Shown here: in pieces, positions 8,540 to 15,830 of the stretch
Position numbering within the stretch: the stretch's first letter is position 1
How the letters are laid out: every line of letters starts with the position of its first letter
DNA from: WHSW01 sp963781265
GTDB taxonomy: Bacteria; Actinomycetota; Thermoleophilia; Solirubrobacterales; 70-9
Assembly (NCBI GenBank): GCA_963781265.1
Contig: CAWAFH010000018.1
Location: forward strand, 248,001-312,000
Direction: 5' to 3'
DNA length: 64,000 bases
Made by a program: the position numbers and the translations under genes
The notes under the pieces: model-generated
What the model saw: only the letters and a program-made list of their open reading frames with translations
What the model was told of the DNA's origin: nothing
Databases searched by the model: none

Positions 8540-8938
8540 ATGGCAGAACGTTCAGGTCGCGGCGACTCCGGATGGGCGGCGTTCGCGGGGGTGATCATGT
8601 TCATCGTCGGCTCGCTGAGCGCGCTCTGGGGCCTCGGTGGGATCCTCAACGATGACGTCGTCGTGGTCGGTGGCCAGGGTGCCATCATCGCCGACATCAC
8701 GACCTGGGGCTGGGTGCACCTGATCCTGGGCTCGCTCGTCGCGCTCACCGGCATCGGTCTGCTGACCGGCAACCCCGCCGCTCGCTGGTTCGGCGTGATC
8801 ATCGTCGGCATCAACGCGATCGCGCAGATCGTCTGGTTTCCCGCCGCACCGCTGTGGGCGTTCCTGATGATCACCCTCGATGTGGTCATCCTCTACCAGC
8901 TGACCATCCGCTGGGACGCGCAGGCGAGGTGGGACTGA
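8540..8938 (+). CDS. Small four-helix membrane protein (DUF7144-like)
   Basis: The 132-residue protein is predicted to span the membrane four times: GWAAFAGVIMFIVGSLSALWG, a segment near GWVHLILGSLVALTGIG, then FGVIIVGINAIAQIVW and WAFLMITLDVVILYQL. This arrangement resembles actinobacterial DUF7144 proteins. The function is unknown. A ribosome site (AAGGGGCGAGAG) precedes the ATG. A 96-base gap from arsM suggests it may be outside the ars operon. Confidence 0.75.
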   Translation: MAERSGRGDSGWAAFAGVIMFIVGSLSALWGLGGILNDDVVVVGGQGAIIADITTWGWVHLILGSLVALTGIGLLTGNPAARWFGVIIVGINAIAQIVWFPAAPLWAFLMITLDVVILYQLTIRWDAQARWD

Positions 8939-8962
8939 CAGGGCCGCCGGCGGTAGCTGCGC

Positions 8963-9796
8963 ATGTGTCGTTGGAACGCCTATATCGGGGAGCCGCTGCT
9001 CATCGACGAGCTCCTCTATCGGACCAAGCACGGCCTGATCGACGAGAGCCTGCACTCGAGAATGGGCGCCGAGACCACGAACGGCGATGGCTTCGGCCTC
9101 GGCTGGTATCCGCCCGATATGCCCGAGCACCCGGCCCGCTACCGAAGCGTCAACCCGGCCTGGAATGACGCCAACCTGCGCGACCTCGCCGCCCATATCG
9201 AGTCCCCGCTCTTCCTCGCCCACATCCGAGCCGCGGTCGGCAGCCCCGTCCAACAGACCAACTGCCATCCGTTTCGTCACGGCCGGTGGCTGTTCGTCCA
9301 CAACGGCCTGATCGGCGGCTTCGCCAGGATGCGCCGCGACCTGTTGCTCGCCGTCGATCCCGAACTCTTCGTCGGCCTGTCTGGCTCAACGGACTCGGAA
9401 ACCATCTTCTACCTCGCCCTGACCGAGGGACTCGAGGAGGATCCGATCGGCGCGATGGAACGGGTCGTCGGGATGGTCGAGGCCCGCGCGGCCGAGCAAG
9501 GGGTCGAAGATCCGGTGCAGATGACAGTCGGGATCGCCGACGGCGAGCGGGTCTGGGCGATCCGCTATTCGAGCGCGCACCAGTCGAGGACGCTGTTCGT
9601 CTCCGAGGACGTGGAAACCGTACGCAGGCTGCATCCGGAGAATCCACGGCTCCAGCAACTTCCCGAGGACACCCGCTTGATCGTCTCGGAGCCGCTGGCG
9701 GACTTGTCCGGCGCCTGGCACGAGGTCGGAGAATCGATGGCGCTGATCGTCGGGCGCGACGGCATGGAGTCACGCCCGTTCTCGCCCGCTCGTTAA
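8963..9796 (+). CDS. Class II glutamine amidotransferase (YafJ-like)
   Basis: The 277-residue protein begins MCRWNAYIGEP, so Cys2 becomes the N-terminal nucleophile after Met removal, as in Ntn-type glutamine amidotransferases. Further family signatures are NGDGFGLGWY, AHIRAAVGSPVQQTNCHPF, WLFVHNGLIGGF and SGSTDSETIFYLAL. There is no synthetase domain, so it probably acts as a stand-alone amidohydrolase; the physiological amide is unknown. It starts 24 bases after the small membrane protein gene. Confidence 0.88.
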   Translation: MCRWNAYIGEPLLIDELLYRTKHGLIDESLHSRMGAETTNGDGFGLGWYPPDMPEHPARYRSVNPAWNDANLRDLAAHIESPLFLAHIRAAVGSPVQQTNCHPFRHGRWLFVHNGLIGGFARMRRDLLLAVDPELFVGLSGSTDSETIFYLALTEGLEEDPIGAMERVVGMVEARAAEQGVEDPVQMTVGIADGERVWAIRYSSAHQSRTLFVSEDVETVRRLHPENPRLQQLPEDTRLIVSEPLADLSGAWHEVGESMALIVGRDGMESRPFSPAR

Positions 9797-9806
9797 CGCG
9801 CCGGCG

Positions 9807-9867
9807 TCACCTCAGCCACCCGCTCAGCTCTTCCAGTGCCTCGCATTTGACGTAATAGAAGGCCCGC
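9807..9867 (-). pseudogene. Remnant of the 3' end of a second arsR gene
   Basis: The minus strand encodes ERAFYYVKCEALEELSGWLR followed by a stop, which closely matches the end of the ArsR in this window (WAYYYVKPEALEELSAWLS). By hand, 46 of 59 bases agree, including the stop. Nothing of the DNA-binding part is present. The fragment begins exactly where the repaired frame of the next membrane gene ends (TGA at 9868-9870), so it looks like a deletion or insertion junction at the edge of the arsenic island. Confidence 0.7.
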
Positions 9868-10360
9868 TCAGCGCAGGATCTCGACCAGCAGCACCCAGGC
9901 GTTGGCGAGCGCGCCGACGATGCACGCGACGATCCCGCCGAGCGATCCAGTAGAGGCCGCCGCCGGATTCGGCGAGGATCGAGATCGAACCGATCACGAG
10001 CGGCACGCTGGTCAGCGCCGCGACGCCGATCCGGCTCGCCCGCCAGCTCACCGGTCCCTCGTGAGGCAGGCTTCGCAGCGCGAGCACGGCGACCCCGACC
10101 GTGAACGCCACGGACAACCCGAGCAGCTCGAGCCCGAGCGCGGTCGTGCTCTGGCCCGGGATCAGGCCGGCGATCGAGACCAGCACGATGATCCCCAGCG
10201 TGACGAGGGTCTGCAGCGCGCGATCGGGCACGCCCTCCATGTTCAGGATCGACTCGATGTTGATCGAGACGGCGACGAAGACGAGCCCGGCGAGCGCCGC
10301 CCCGGCGCCGGCGACGGCGACGAACAGGTCGGTCCAGGCGGACGCGTCGTAGGCGGCCAT
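9824..10360 (-). CDS. Four-helix membrane protein with frameshifted C terminus
   Basis: The protein has hydrophobic segments AGAALAGLVFVAVSIN, LGIIVLVSIAGLIPG, LLGLSVAFTVGVAVLAL and VAALTSVPLVIGSISIL. After GGGLYWIA the open frame becomes Arg-rich and implausible and runs into the arsR remnant. Skipping one base there gives GGIVACIVGALANAWVLLVEILR and a stop at 9868, a normal final membrane helix; the intact gene would therefore be 9868-10360 (about 163 residues). It follows the GroES-like gene by 9 bases on the same strand. The function is unknown. Confidence 0.75.
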   Translation of the reverse strand: MAAYDASAWTDLFVAVAGAGAALAGLVFVAVSINIESILNMEGVPDRALQTLVTLGIIVLVSIAGLIPGQSTTALGLELLGLSVAFTVGVAVLALRSLPHEGPVSWRASRIGVAALTSVPLVIGSISILAESGGGLYWIARRDRRVHRRRARQRLGAAGRDPALSGPSITSNARHWKS

Positions 10361-10369
10361 CGGGTCGAT

Positions 10370-10759
10370 CTAGCCGGCGGCCTGGCCGGCGCTGCGACCG
10401 CAGACGGGGCACGCGTCGGCGCCGGCCACGCCCTGGTCGCCGCAGTAGGGGCAGACCCCGATCTCCTCGAGCACCCCGAGCAGCTCGCCCACCCGGCAGA
10501 CGAGCAGCTTCTCCTCGTCGACCTCGACCCAGGCACCGGCCGACGCCGGGAAGACGACGTGGTCGCCGGGCTTCACCGGCATCGCCACCCCGGCGCCCTC
10601 CCACCAGTCGAGCCCGGGGCCGATTGCGAGCACGATCCCGTGCTGGGGCGGGGGCTCGTGGCTGCCGGCCGGGACGACCAGGCCGGAGCGCCGGATCCGG
10701 TCGGGTTCGAGCTCCTTGATGATCACGCGGTCGAAGATCGGGCGCAGCAGGTGCTTCAT
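10370..10759 (-). CDS. GroES-like protein with C-terminal zinc ribbon
   Basis: The 129-residue product has a Cpn10/GroES fold start (LLRPIFDRVIIKELEPDRIRRSG), the segment HGIVLAIGPG, and PVKPGDHVVFPASAGAWVEVDEEKLLVCR, all typical of co-chaperonins. Unlike classical GroES it ends in a tail with CPYC and CPVCG, which should bind one zinc ion. No groEL lies nearby, so it is probably a divergent paralogue rather than the main co-chaperonin. The ATG at 10759 was chosen because the upstream open frame overlaps the divergent glycosyltransferase gene. Confidence 0.8.
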   Translation of the reverse strand: MKHLLRPIFDRVIIKELEPDRIRRSGLVVPAGSHEPPPQHGIVLAIGPGLDWWEGAGVAMPVKPGDHVVFPASAGAWVEVDEEKLLVCRVGELLGVLEEIGVCPYCGDQGVAGADACPVCGRSAGQAAG

Positions 10760-10774
10760 CTGAGAGCGCCATCG

Positions 10775-10780
10775 TAGATT
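10775..10780 (+). promoter_or_regulatory. Candidate -10 box (TAGATT) for leaderless glycosyltransferase mRNA
   Basis: TAGATT ends 9 bases before the ATG at 10790, leaving no room for a leader or a Shine-Dalgarno site. Confidence 0.4.
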
Positions 10781-10789
10781 GCGGTGCTC

Positions 10790-11836
10790 ATGCCGACCCT
10801 CTCGGTGATCATCGTCGCCCACAACTCGCGCCCCGCGCTCGCCGCGACGCTGCCCGCGCTCGCGGCGCAGATGCGCGACACCGACCAGCTGATCGTCGTC
10901 GACAACGCCTCGACCGACGGCGGCCAAGCGGCGCTCGCCGAGCTCGCCCCCGGCGCGACGCTGATCGAGATCGGAGCCAACCTCGGGTTCGCCGCGGCCT
11001 GCAACCGCGGCGCGGACGCGGCCACCGGCGAGTTGCTCTGCCTGCTCAACCCCGACGCGGTCCCGCAACCGGGCTGGCGCGATGCGATCGAGGCGCCGGC
11101 CATCGACGGCCGCGGGTGGGCCGCCTGGCAGGCGCTGGTCACCGCCGACGGTGGGCGCACGATCAACACCGAGGGCGGCGTCCTTCACTTCACCGGGATC
11201 GGCTGGGCGGGAGGCGCGGGCAACCCGTATGACCCGAGCGCCGAGCGGCGAGCGCCGAGCGCCGAGCCAGGCTTCCTCTCGGGCGCCTGCCTGGCGATCT
11301 CCACCTCGCTCTACCGCCGGCTCGGCGGCATGCCCGAACCGTTCTTCCTGTACCACGAGGATGTCGACCTCTCGCTGCGGGTGCGCCTCGGCGGCGGTGC
11401 GCTCGGGGTCGAGCGCAGCGCCCGGGTCGATCACGACTACGAGTTCGACAAGGGGACCGAGAAGTGGCGCTACCTCGAGCGCAACCGCTGGGCGACCCTG
11501 ATCCGTACCTACCCGGGCGCCCTGCTCGCCCTCCTGGCGCCGGCGCTCGCGGCGACCGAGCTCGCCCTGCTGGTGGTCGCCGCGAGCGGCGGCTGGCTGC
11601 CGCAGAAGCTCCGCGCCTGGGGCGAGACCCTGGCGGCGCTCCCCCGCCTGCTCGGCGAACGGCGCGCGATCCAGGCGGCGCGCACGATCGGCGCCGGTGA
11701 GTTCTCCGAATCACTGACGGCGCGCCTCGATTCGGCCTACCTCGGCCGGGCAGCGCGCTCGCGGCTCCTAGCCGCCGTCCTCGGCGGCTACTGGTCGCTC
11801 GTCCGGCTGCTCGTCGGCGCCGGCCGCGGCCGCTGA
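10790..11836 (+). CDS. Glycosyltransferase family 2, rhamnosyltransferase-like
   Basis: The 348-residue protein has a GT-A fold: SVIIVAHNSRPALAATLPAL, then IVVDNASTDGG, the nucleotide-binding LLNPDAVPQPGW (DxD-like) and FFLYHEDVDLSLRVRLGG, typical of WbbL-like rhamnosyltransferases. A C-terminal hydrophobic segment (ALLALLAPALAATELALLVV) should tether it to the membrane. It probably adds a sugar to a cell-wall or surface glycan. Residues encoded at 11236-11268 (PSAERRAPSAEP) come from a heptanucleotide repeat that occurs elsewhere in the window. The 3' end overlaps the convergent DUF2304 gene by 69 bases. Confidence 0.88.
   Translation: MPTLSVIIVAHNSRPALAATLPALAAQMRDTDQLIVVDNASTDGGQAALAELAPGATLIEIGANLGFAAACNRGADAATGELLCLLNPDAVPQPGWRDAIEAPAIDGRGWAAWQALVTADGGRTINTEGGVLHFTGIGWAGGAGNPYDPSAERRAPSAEPGFLSGACLAISTSLYRRLGGMPEPFFLYHEDVDLSLRVRLGGGALGVERSARVDHDYEFDKGTEKWRYLERNRWATLIRTYPGALLALLAPALAATELALLVVAASGGWLPQKLRAWGETLAALPRLLGERRAIQAARTIGAGEFSESLTARLDSAYLGRAARSRLLAAVLGGYWSLVRLLVGAGRGR
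11236..11268. repeat. Tandem heptanucleotide repeat (GAGCGSC) inside a coding region
   Basis: There are four full copies of GAGCGCC/GAGCGGC plus a partial one. Because the 7-base unit is read in three frames in turn, it gives the degenerate peptide SAERRAPSAE. Related copies occur at 18704-18826, 47163-47191 and 47720-47744. Confidence 0.75.
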
Positions 11837-12550
11837 GGCGCCGTTCTCGCCGGCGACCTCGCCGCGCGCGACGCGCAGCTCCTGGTCGAGGCGCGCCGAT
11901 TCCTGGGCGAGGATCTTGTTCTCCTCGGCGAGCCGCGAGACGGCGACCGAGAAGTGCAGCAGGAGGATGAAGATGACCCCGATCGCGAGGATGAAGATCG
12001 CGTTCGCGGGCTCCTGGATCCCCATCAGGTCGGCGATCACGTCCAGCCCGTCCGTCCAGATCGCGAGCACCAGCATCGCGATCGCGGCCAGCATCCAAAG
12101 CAGCGCGTAGCGCTCGGCGAGGCGCCGGCGGCGGACCAGCTCGAGGACCAGCAGGAAGATCGCCAGGGTCGCGATCAGAGCGACGATCTGGGCCTTGGTC
12201 TCGATGCTCGAGCCGCCGTCGGCCTTCGGGTTGAGCGGCTCGCCGATCGTCGCGTTGACGACGTTCGTGCTGTCCACCGCGTCCCCGCCGCCGGTCGGCA
12301 CGACCGTGGTGACGTCCTCGCCGGCGCCGCGGATCGTGTTGTCCTGGGCGAGCAGCGTCTCGCCCTCGGTCAGCGGATAGGTGCCCGGGCCGAGCACGAT
12401 CGTGTCGCCGAGCCCCGCGTCGAGGATCGCCTGGCCGAGCGAGCCGGGGCCGGACTCGTTCTCGTTCTGGACCCGGACCGTGGCGGCGGAGGCGGTCGCG
12501 CACAGCAGCGCGGTCGCGACCAGGGTCAGGGCGAGCGCGCGCCGGCGCAC
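11768..12550 (-). CDS. Secreted beta-helix-like N terminus fused to a DUF2304 membrane domain
   Basis: The 260-residue product starts with a signal peptide (ALALTLVATALLCATASA). Next comes a short segment typical of the start of right-handed beta-helix proteins (GPGSLGQAILDAG, IVLGPGTYPL, IRGAGED). From about residue 120 there are three membrane helices of DUF2304 type (ERYALLWMLAAIAMLVLAIW, ANAIFILAIGVIFILLLHF), then SRLAEENKILAQE and a coiled-coil tail. DUF2304 proteins commonly sit next to dolichol-phosphate-mannose-synthase-like glycosyltransferases, as here. The GTG start directly follows the stop of that gene. Confidence 0.78.
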   Translation of the reverse strand: MRRRALALTLVATALLCATASAATVRVQNENESGPGSLGQAILDAGLGDTIVLGPGTYPLTEGETLLAQDNTIRGAGEDVTTVVPTGGGDAVDSTNVVNATIGEPLNPKADGGSSIETKAQIVALIATLAIFLLVLELVRRRRLAERYALLWMLAAIAMLVLAIWTDGLDVIADLMGIQEPANAIFILAIGVIFILLLHFSVAVSRLAEENKILAQESARLDQELRVARGEVAGENGASAAAAGADEQPDERPVAAEDGG

Positions 12551-13327
12551 CTAGGCCCCCTGCGCCGGCGGGCCGACCCCGGGCTCGTCCTGGCCGGTCG
12601 CCTCGATCGGGGTCGGGCGGCGGCGAAACAGGCCGACGAACAGGGCCAGCATCACCTTGACCATGTAATAGGCGCTGCGCGGGTAGTCGATCGAGCTCGA
12701 GCCGAAGCCGCGCGCGTTCATCCGCACGGGAACCTCGTGGATGCGCAGATGGTGGGCGTGCAGCATCAGCAGCGCCTCGACCTCCGGGTAGTCGTGGGGG
12801 TAGTCGCGAGCGAAGAGCTCGATCCCGCGCCGGTTCGTCATGCGAAAGCCGGAGGTCGGGTCGGTGACCCGCTGGCGGGTGAGGGTGCTGAGCACGACCG
12901 AGAAGATCAGGTTGCCGAGCCGGCGGGCGACCGGGACCTTGTAGCCCGGGTCGCCGAGAAAGCGGCTGCCGTAGACCATGTCCGCCTGGCCGGAGGTGTG
13001 CAGCGCCGCGGCCATCTCGGGCAGGTACTCGGGCTTGTGCTGGCCGTCGCCGTCGACCTGCACCGCGACGTCGTAGCCGTGGCGAAGCGCGTACTTGTAG
13101 CCGGACTGCACCGCGCCGCCGATCCCGAGGTTGTACGGGTGGCGGATCACGACGGCTCCCTGCGCGGCGGCCTCGGCCGCGGTCGAGTCGGTCGAGCCGT
13201 CATCGACGACGAGCACGTCGAAGCCTGGGGCCTCGCGATGGATGTCGCGGACCACTCTGGCGACCATCTCCCCTTCGTTGTAGGCGGGGACGATCGCGAG
13301 CTTCGTCAGTTCGGCGCTCGGCGACAT
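12551..13327 (-). CDS. Glycosyltransferase family 2, polyprenyl-phosphate mannosyltransferase-like
   Basis: The 258-residue cytoplasmic GT-A enzyme shows AIVPAYNEGEMVARVVRDI, VLVVDDGSTDSTAAEA, the DxD region QVDGDGQHKPEYLPEM, and VYGSRFLGD and TDPTSGFRMTNRRGIELF, all typical of DPM1-like enzymes that load a sugar onto a polyprenyl phosphate. It lacks the C-terminal transmembrane pair of GtrB-like members; the DUF2304 protein encoded immediately downstream (TAG followed by GTG) probably supplies the membrane part. The sugar donor is not identifiable. Confidence 0.88.
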   Translation of the reverse strand: MSPSAELTKLAIVPAYNEGEMVARVVRDIHREAPGFDVLVVDDGSTDSTAAEAAAQGAVVIRHPYNLGIGGAVQSGYKYALRHGYDVAVQVDGDGQHKPEYLPEMAAALHTSGQADMVYGSRFLGDPGYKVPVARRLGNLIFSVVLSTLTRQRVTDPTSGFRMTNRRGIELFARDYPHDYPEVEALLMLHAHHLRIHEVPVRMNARGFGSSSIDYPRSAYYMVKVMLALFVGLFRRRPTPIEATGQDEPGVGPPAQGA

Positions 13328-13346
13328 CGCTGCCGCAGGGTAGTGC

Positions 13347-13844
13347 TCAGGGACGCCCGTGGAGGATCTGATCGCGTTCGGCGAGCCGGTTCGCCCGCCG
13401 CAGCTCGGCCTCGCGGCAGCGCCGCTGCTCGTCCTCGGATTCGGCGATCACGGGCGGCACCGGGGTCGGGCGCCCGGCATCGTCGAGCGCGACCATGGTC
13501 ACGTAGGCGGTCGAGGTGTGGCGCCGTTCGCCCGTGCGGGCGTCCTCGGCCTCGACCCGCACGCCGACCTCGAGCGAGGTCCGCCACGCGGCGTTCACGG
13601 TCGCCCGGCAGATCAGCAGCTCGCCCACGTGGACCGGCTGCGTGAACGTCATCCGGTCCATCCCGGCGGTGACCACGCGGCGTCGGCAGTGGCGGATCGC
13701 AGCGATCGCGGCGGCCTCGTCGCAGGCCTTCATCACCATGCCGCCGTGCACGAAGCCGGCGGAGTTCGCGTCCTCGATCCCCGCCCAGCGGATCAGCTCG
13801 GAGCGCGACTCCGCCACCGGGCGCGGCTCGAGCGCCGCGCTCAC
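13347..13844 (-). CDS. Acyl-CoA thioesterase, hotdog fold
   Basis: The 165-residue protein shows the hotdog-fold signatures ANSAGFVHGGMVMKACDEAAAIAA and DRMTFTQPVHVGELLICRATVN, followed by STAYVTMVALDD, as in YciA/ACOT-type acyl-CoA hydrolases. It should hydrolyse acyl-CoA thioesters in the cytoplasm; chain-length preference is unknown. I chose the GTG at 13844, which overlaps the upstream stop (GTGA); the very long open frame beyond it is an artefact of high GC. It is the third gene of a run with the two exported ferritin-like proteins, though a functional link is not obvious. Confidence 0.85.
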   Translation of the reverse strand: MSAALEPRPVAESRSELIRWAGIEDANSAGFVHGGMVMKACDEAAAIAAIRHCRRRVVTAGMDRMTFTQPVHVGELLICRATVNAAWRTSLEVGVRVEAEDARTGERRHTSTAYVTMVALDDAGRPTPVPPVIAESEDEQRRCREAELRRANRLAERDQILHGRP

Positions 13845-14500
13845 TGCGAGTTCGAGTCCTGGCTCGCCTTGGTCGCGTTCGCGGCGACGCCCGCGGCGGC
13901 CTGGCCCGGCGTTTGGCCCTCGAGCCCACCGAGGACGACCAGGTGCTGGCCCTGGCAGCCGGCGATCTCGGCGGCGGTGGTCGAGAGGTCGGTGCTGTCC
14001 AGCCCCGGCCCCTGGCCGACGTAGAGCGTGATCTGCGACTGCTCGAGCGAGGTCATCAGGTCGAGGTACTGGGTCGGCGTCTTCGCGTCGGCGAGCTTGC
14101 CGAGCTGATCGGTGAGCCGCTTCGCCGCTTCGGTGGAGAGCCCCTCGACGTCGTCGAAGACCCCGGTGTCGGTCGCCGAGTCCGGGGCCTCGGGGGGATC
14201 GAAGCCGAGCTCGTCGATCGCGCTGAGCAGCGCGTTGGCATGCGCCTGCTCCTGGTCGCGGAAGCGGTCGTAGGTCTCCTTGTCCGCGGGCGACTTGGCG
14301 GCGTCGGCGGCGTTGGAGTAGGCGAGCACGGTCACCTGCTCGAGGCCGATTGCCTCGACGAGGAAGTCGCGCAGGTCCTCGTCGTCGGGCGACTGCGCGA
14401 CCGCGGGGGCAGCTCGCAGCAGGCCGCCGGCGGCGACCGCCCCGGCGGCGATCGCGCCGCGCCGCAGTGCCTCGCGGCGGCTCGACGCCTCCGCGCTCAT
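13841..14500 (-). CDS. Tat-exported ferritin-like protein
   Basis: The 219-residue precursor has a twin-arginine signal (SSRREALRRGAIAAGAVAAGG, cleavage near APAVAQ). The mature part is a four-helix ferritin-like domain: DFLVEAIGLEQVTVLAYSNAA, then a DQEQAHANALLSAIDELG helix with a Glu/His pair, and later SLEQSQITLYVGQG. Members of this group are exported helical-bundle proteins of unknown activity. The ATG overlaps the upstream lipoprotein stop (ATGA), so the pair is translationally coupled. Confidence 0.82.
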   Translation of the reverse strand: MSAEASSRREALRRGAIAAGAVAAGGLLRAAPAVAQSPDDEDLRDFLVEAIGLEQVTVLAYSNAADAAKSPADKETYDRFRDQEQAHANALLSAIDELGFDPPEAPDSATDTGVFDDVEGLSTEAAKRLTDQLGKLADAKTPTQYLDLMTSLEQSQITLYVGQGPGLDSTDLSTTAAEIAGCQGQHLVVLGGLEGQTPGQAAAGVAANATKASQDSNSQ

Positions 14501-15081
14501 CCGCCCCCCGAGGTCGTGGTCGAGGTGGTGGTCGAGGTGCTCGAGTCGTCGGCGGCCTCGTACGGGGCCTCGGTGCTGCCGGTGACGAACGGCGACGGCG
14601 CCTGTTCCTTGCCGGCGAAGTGATCGACGGCGGCGAGCTCGGCCGCACAGGCGACGAGCGAGGAGGAGGCGAGCGCGCGGCCCTCGGACGTGTCGAGCAG
14701 CCCGGCGGCCTCGCGGTGCGCGGCGATCGCGGCGTTCGCGGCGCGGATCGCCCCGTCGAGCGCCTCGGGCGAGTCGGGCCCGCCGTCGGCCGGGGGCGTG
14801 TCGCCGGCCTGGGCGGTGCCGCCGCCGAACTCGTCGGCGCGCTTGCCCGCGGCGGTGGCGAACTGCTCGAGGGTGGTTCGCTCCTCTCCCTTGGGGAGCG
14901 CCGACGCGGCGGCGCCGTAGGCACCGGCGAGCGCGGTCTCGGCGCTCGCCTCGGCCGCCGTGAGCTCGTCGGGCGAGGCGTCGTCGCGCTGGTCGGGCGC
15001 CTGGCCGCAGGCGGCCAGGGCGACGCCGGCGGCACCGGTGCCGCCGAGGACGAGAAAGCCGCGACGCGAGACCTCGAGCAT
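14497..15081 (-). CDS. Tat lipoprotein, ferritin-like
   Basis: The 194-residue precursor starts MLEVSRRGFLVLGGTGAAG, a clear twin-arginine motif, followed by a lipobox LAACG, so it should be exported folded and anchored by lipid at Cys25 or nearby. The mature part is helical and Ala-rich (EASAETALAGAYGAAASAL, ALDGAIRAANAAIAAHREAAG, SSLVACAAELAAVDHFAGKE), like the partner's ferritin-like bundle, and ends in a low-complexity STTTSTTTSGGG tail. Only 21 bases separate its start from the divergent uracil-DNA glycosylase start. Confidence 0.8.
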   Translation of the reverse strand: MLEVSRRGFLVLGGTGAAGVALAACGQAPDQRDDASPDELTAAEASAETALAGAYGAAASALPKGEERTTLEQFATAAGKRADEFGGGTAQAGDTPPADGGPDSPEALDGAIRAANAAIAAHREAAGLLDTSEGRALASSSLVACAAELAAVDHFAGKEQAPSPFVTGSTEAPYEAADDSSTSTTTSTTTSGGG

Positions 15082-15102
15082 GCCGCCACCCTACTGATGC
15101 AG

Positions 15103-15810
15103 ATGCCCGCCGAGCCCGCCAGCGATGAGTCCCTCGCCACGCACGGCGAGCGGGTCAGCGCCTGCCGGCGCTGCCCGCGGCTGGTCGAGTGGCGGGAGGC
15201 GTGCGCGGCGGATCCGCCGCGCCGCTACCGAGGCGAGGACTACTGGGCGCGGCCGCTGCCCGGGTTCGGGGATCCGGCTGCGCGGCTGGTGGTGGTCGGG
15301 CTGGCGCCCGCCGCGCACGGTGCCAACCGGACCGGGCGCATGTTCACAGGCGACCGCTCGGGCGAATGGCTGTACGGGGCCCTGCACCGGGCCGGGTACG
15401 CGAACCAGCCGAGCTTCGAGCGGCGCGACGACGGGCTGCGCCTGGCCGACGCGTGGATCACGGCCGTCGTGCGCTGCGCCCCGCCGGCCAACAAGCCCAC
15501 GACGGCTGAGCGCGACGCCTGCCTGCCGTGGCTGGAGACCGAGCTCGAGCTGCTCGGATCGGCGCGGGTCGTGCTCGCGCTCGGCTCGTTCGCGTGGGAC
15601 GGCGCCCTGCGCGCGCTCCGCGCGCTCGGATACGAGACGCCGCGACCGAAGCCGCGGTTCGGCCACCGGGCCGAGGGGGAGGTCGGCCCGTATCGGTTGC
15701 TGGGCTCCTATCACCCCTCGCAGCAGAACACGTTCACGGGCAAGCTGACGGCGCCGATGCTCGACGACGTGCTCGCCCGCGCGCGGGAGCTCAGCAGCGA
15801 CGGGCGCTGA
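15103..15810 (+). CDS. udgB: Uracil-DNA glycosylase, family 5 (UdgB)
   Basis: It removes uracil and related deaminated bases from DNA. The 235-residue protein has the four iron-sulfur cysteines of the extended UDG families (starting CRRCPRLVEWREAC), motif 1 VVGLAPAAHGANRTGRMFTGD and motif 2 GSYHPSQQNTFTGKL. The segment AVVRCAPPANKPT supplies a further cluster Cys. Motif 1 GLAPAAHGANRTG, rather than a GEAPG form, points to family 5. The ATG at 15103 lies 7 bases after a CCTACT box, consistent with a leaderless message; an ATG at 15097 is an alternative. Confidence 0.9.
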   Translation: MPAEPASDESLATHGERVSACRRCPRLVEWREACAADPPRRYRGEDYWARPLPGFGDPAARLVVVGLAPAAHGANRTGRMFTGDRSGEWLYGALHRAGYANQPSFERRDDGLRLADAWITAVVRCAPPANKPTTAERDACLPWLETELELLGSARVVLALGSFAWDGALRALRALGYETPRPKPRFGHRAEGEVGPYRLLGSYHPSQQNTFTGKLTAPMLDDVLARARELSSDGR

Positions 15811-15816
15811 CGGCGC

Positions 15817-15822
15817 CATACT
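15817..15822 (+). promoter_or_regulatory. Candidate -10 box (CATACT) for leaderless pgsA mRNA
   Basis: CATACT ends 8 bases before the ATG at 15831 and no Shine-Dalgarno site is visible. Confidence 0.4.
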
Positions 15823-15830
15823 GGGCGGCG

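Noticed and set aside
9790..9810. Possible duplicated tRNA-Thr 3' end marking the far edge of the arsenic island
   Set aside because: Only a short CGCCGGC-like stretch is similar; too short and expected by chance at this GC content.
13845..15140. Extension of the thioesterase frame to almost 600 codons
   Set aside because: It overlaps two genes with Tat signals in another frame; the GTG at 13844 is coupled to the preceding stop.
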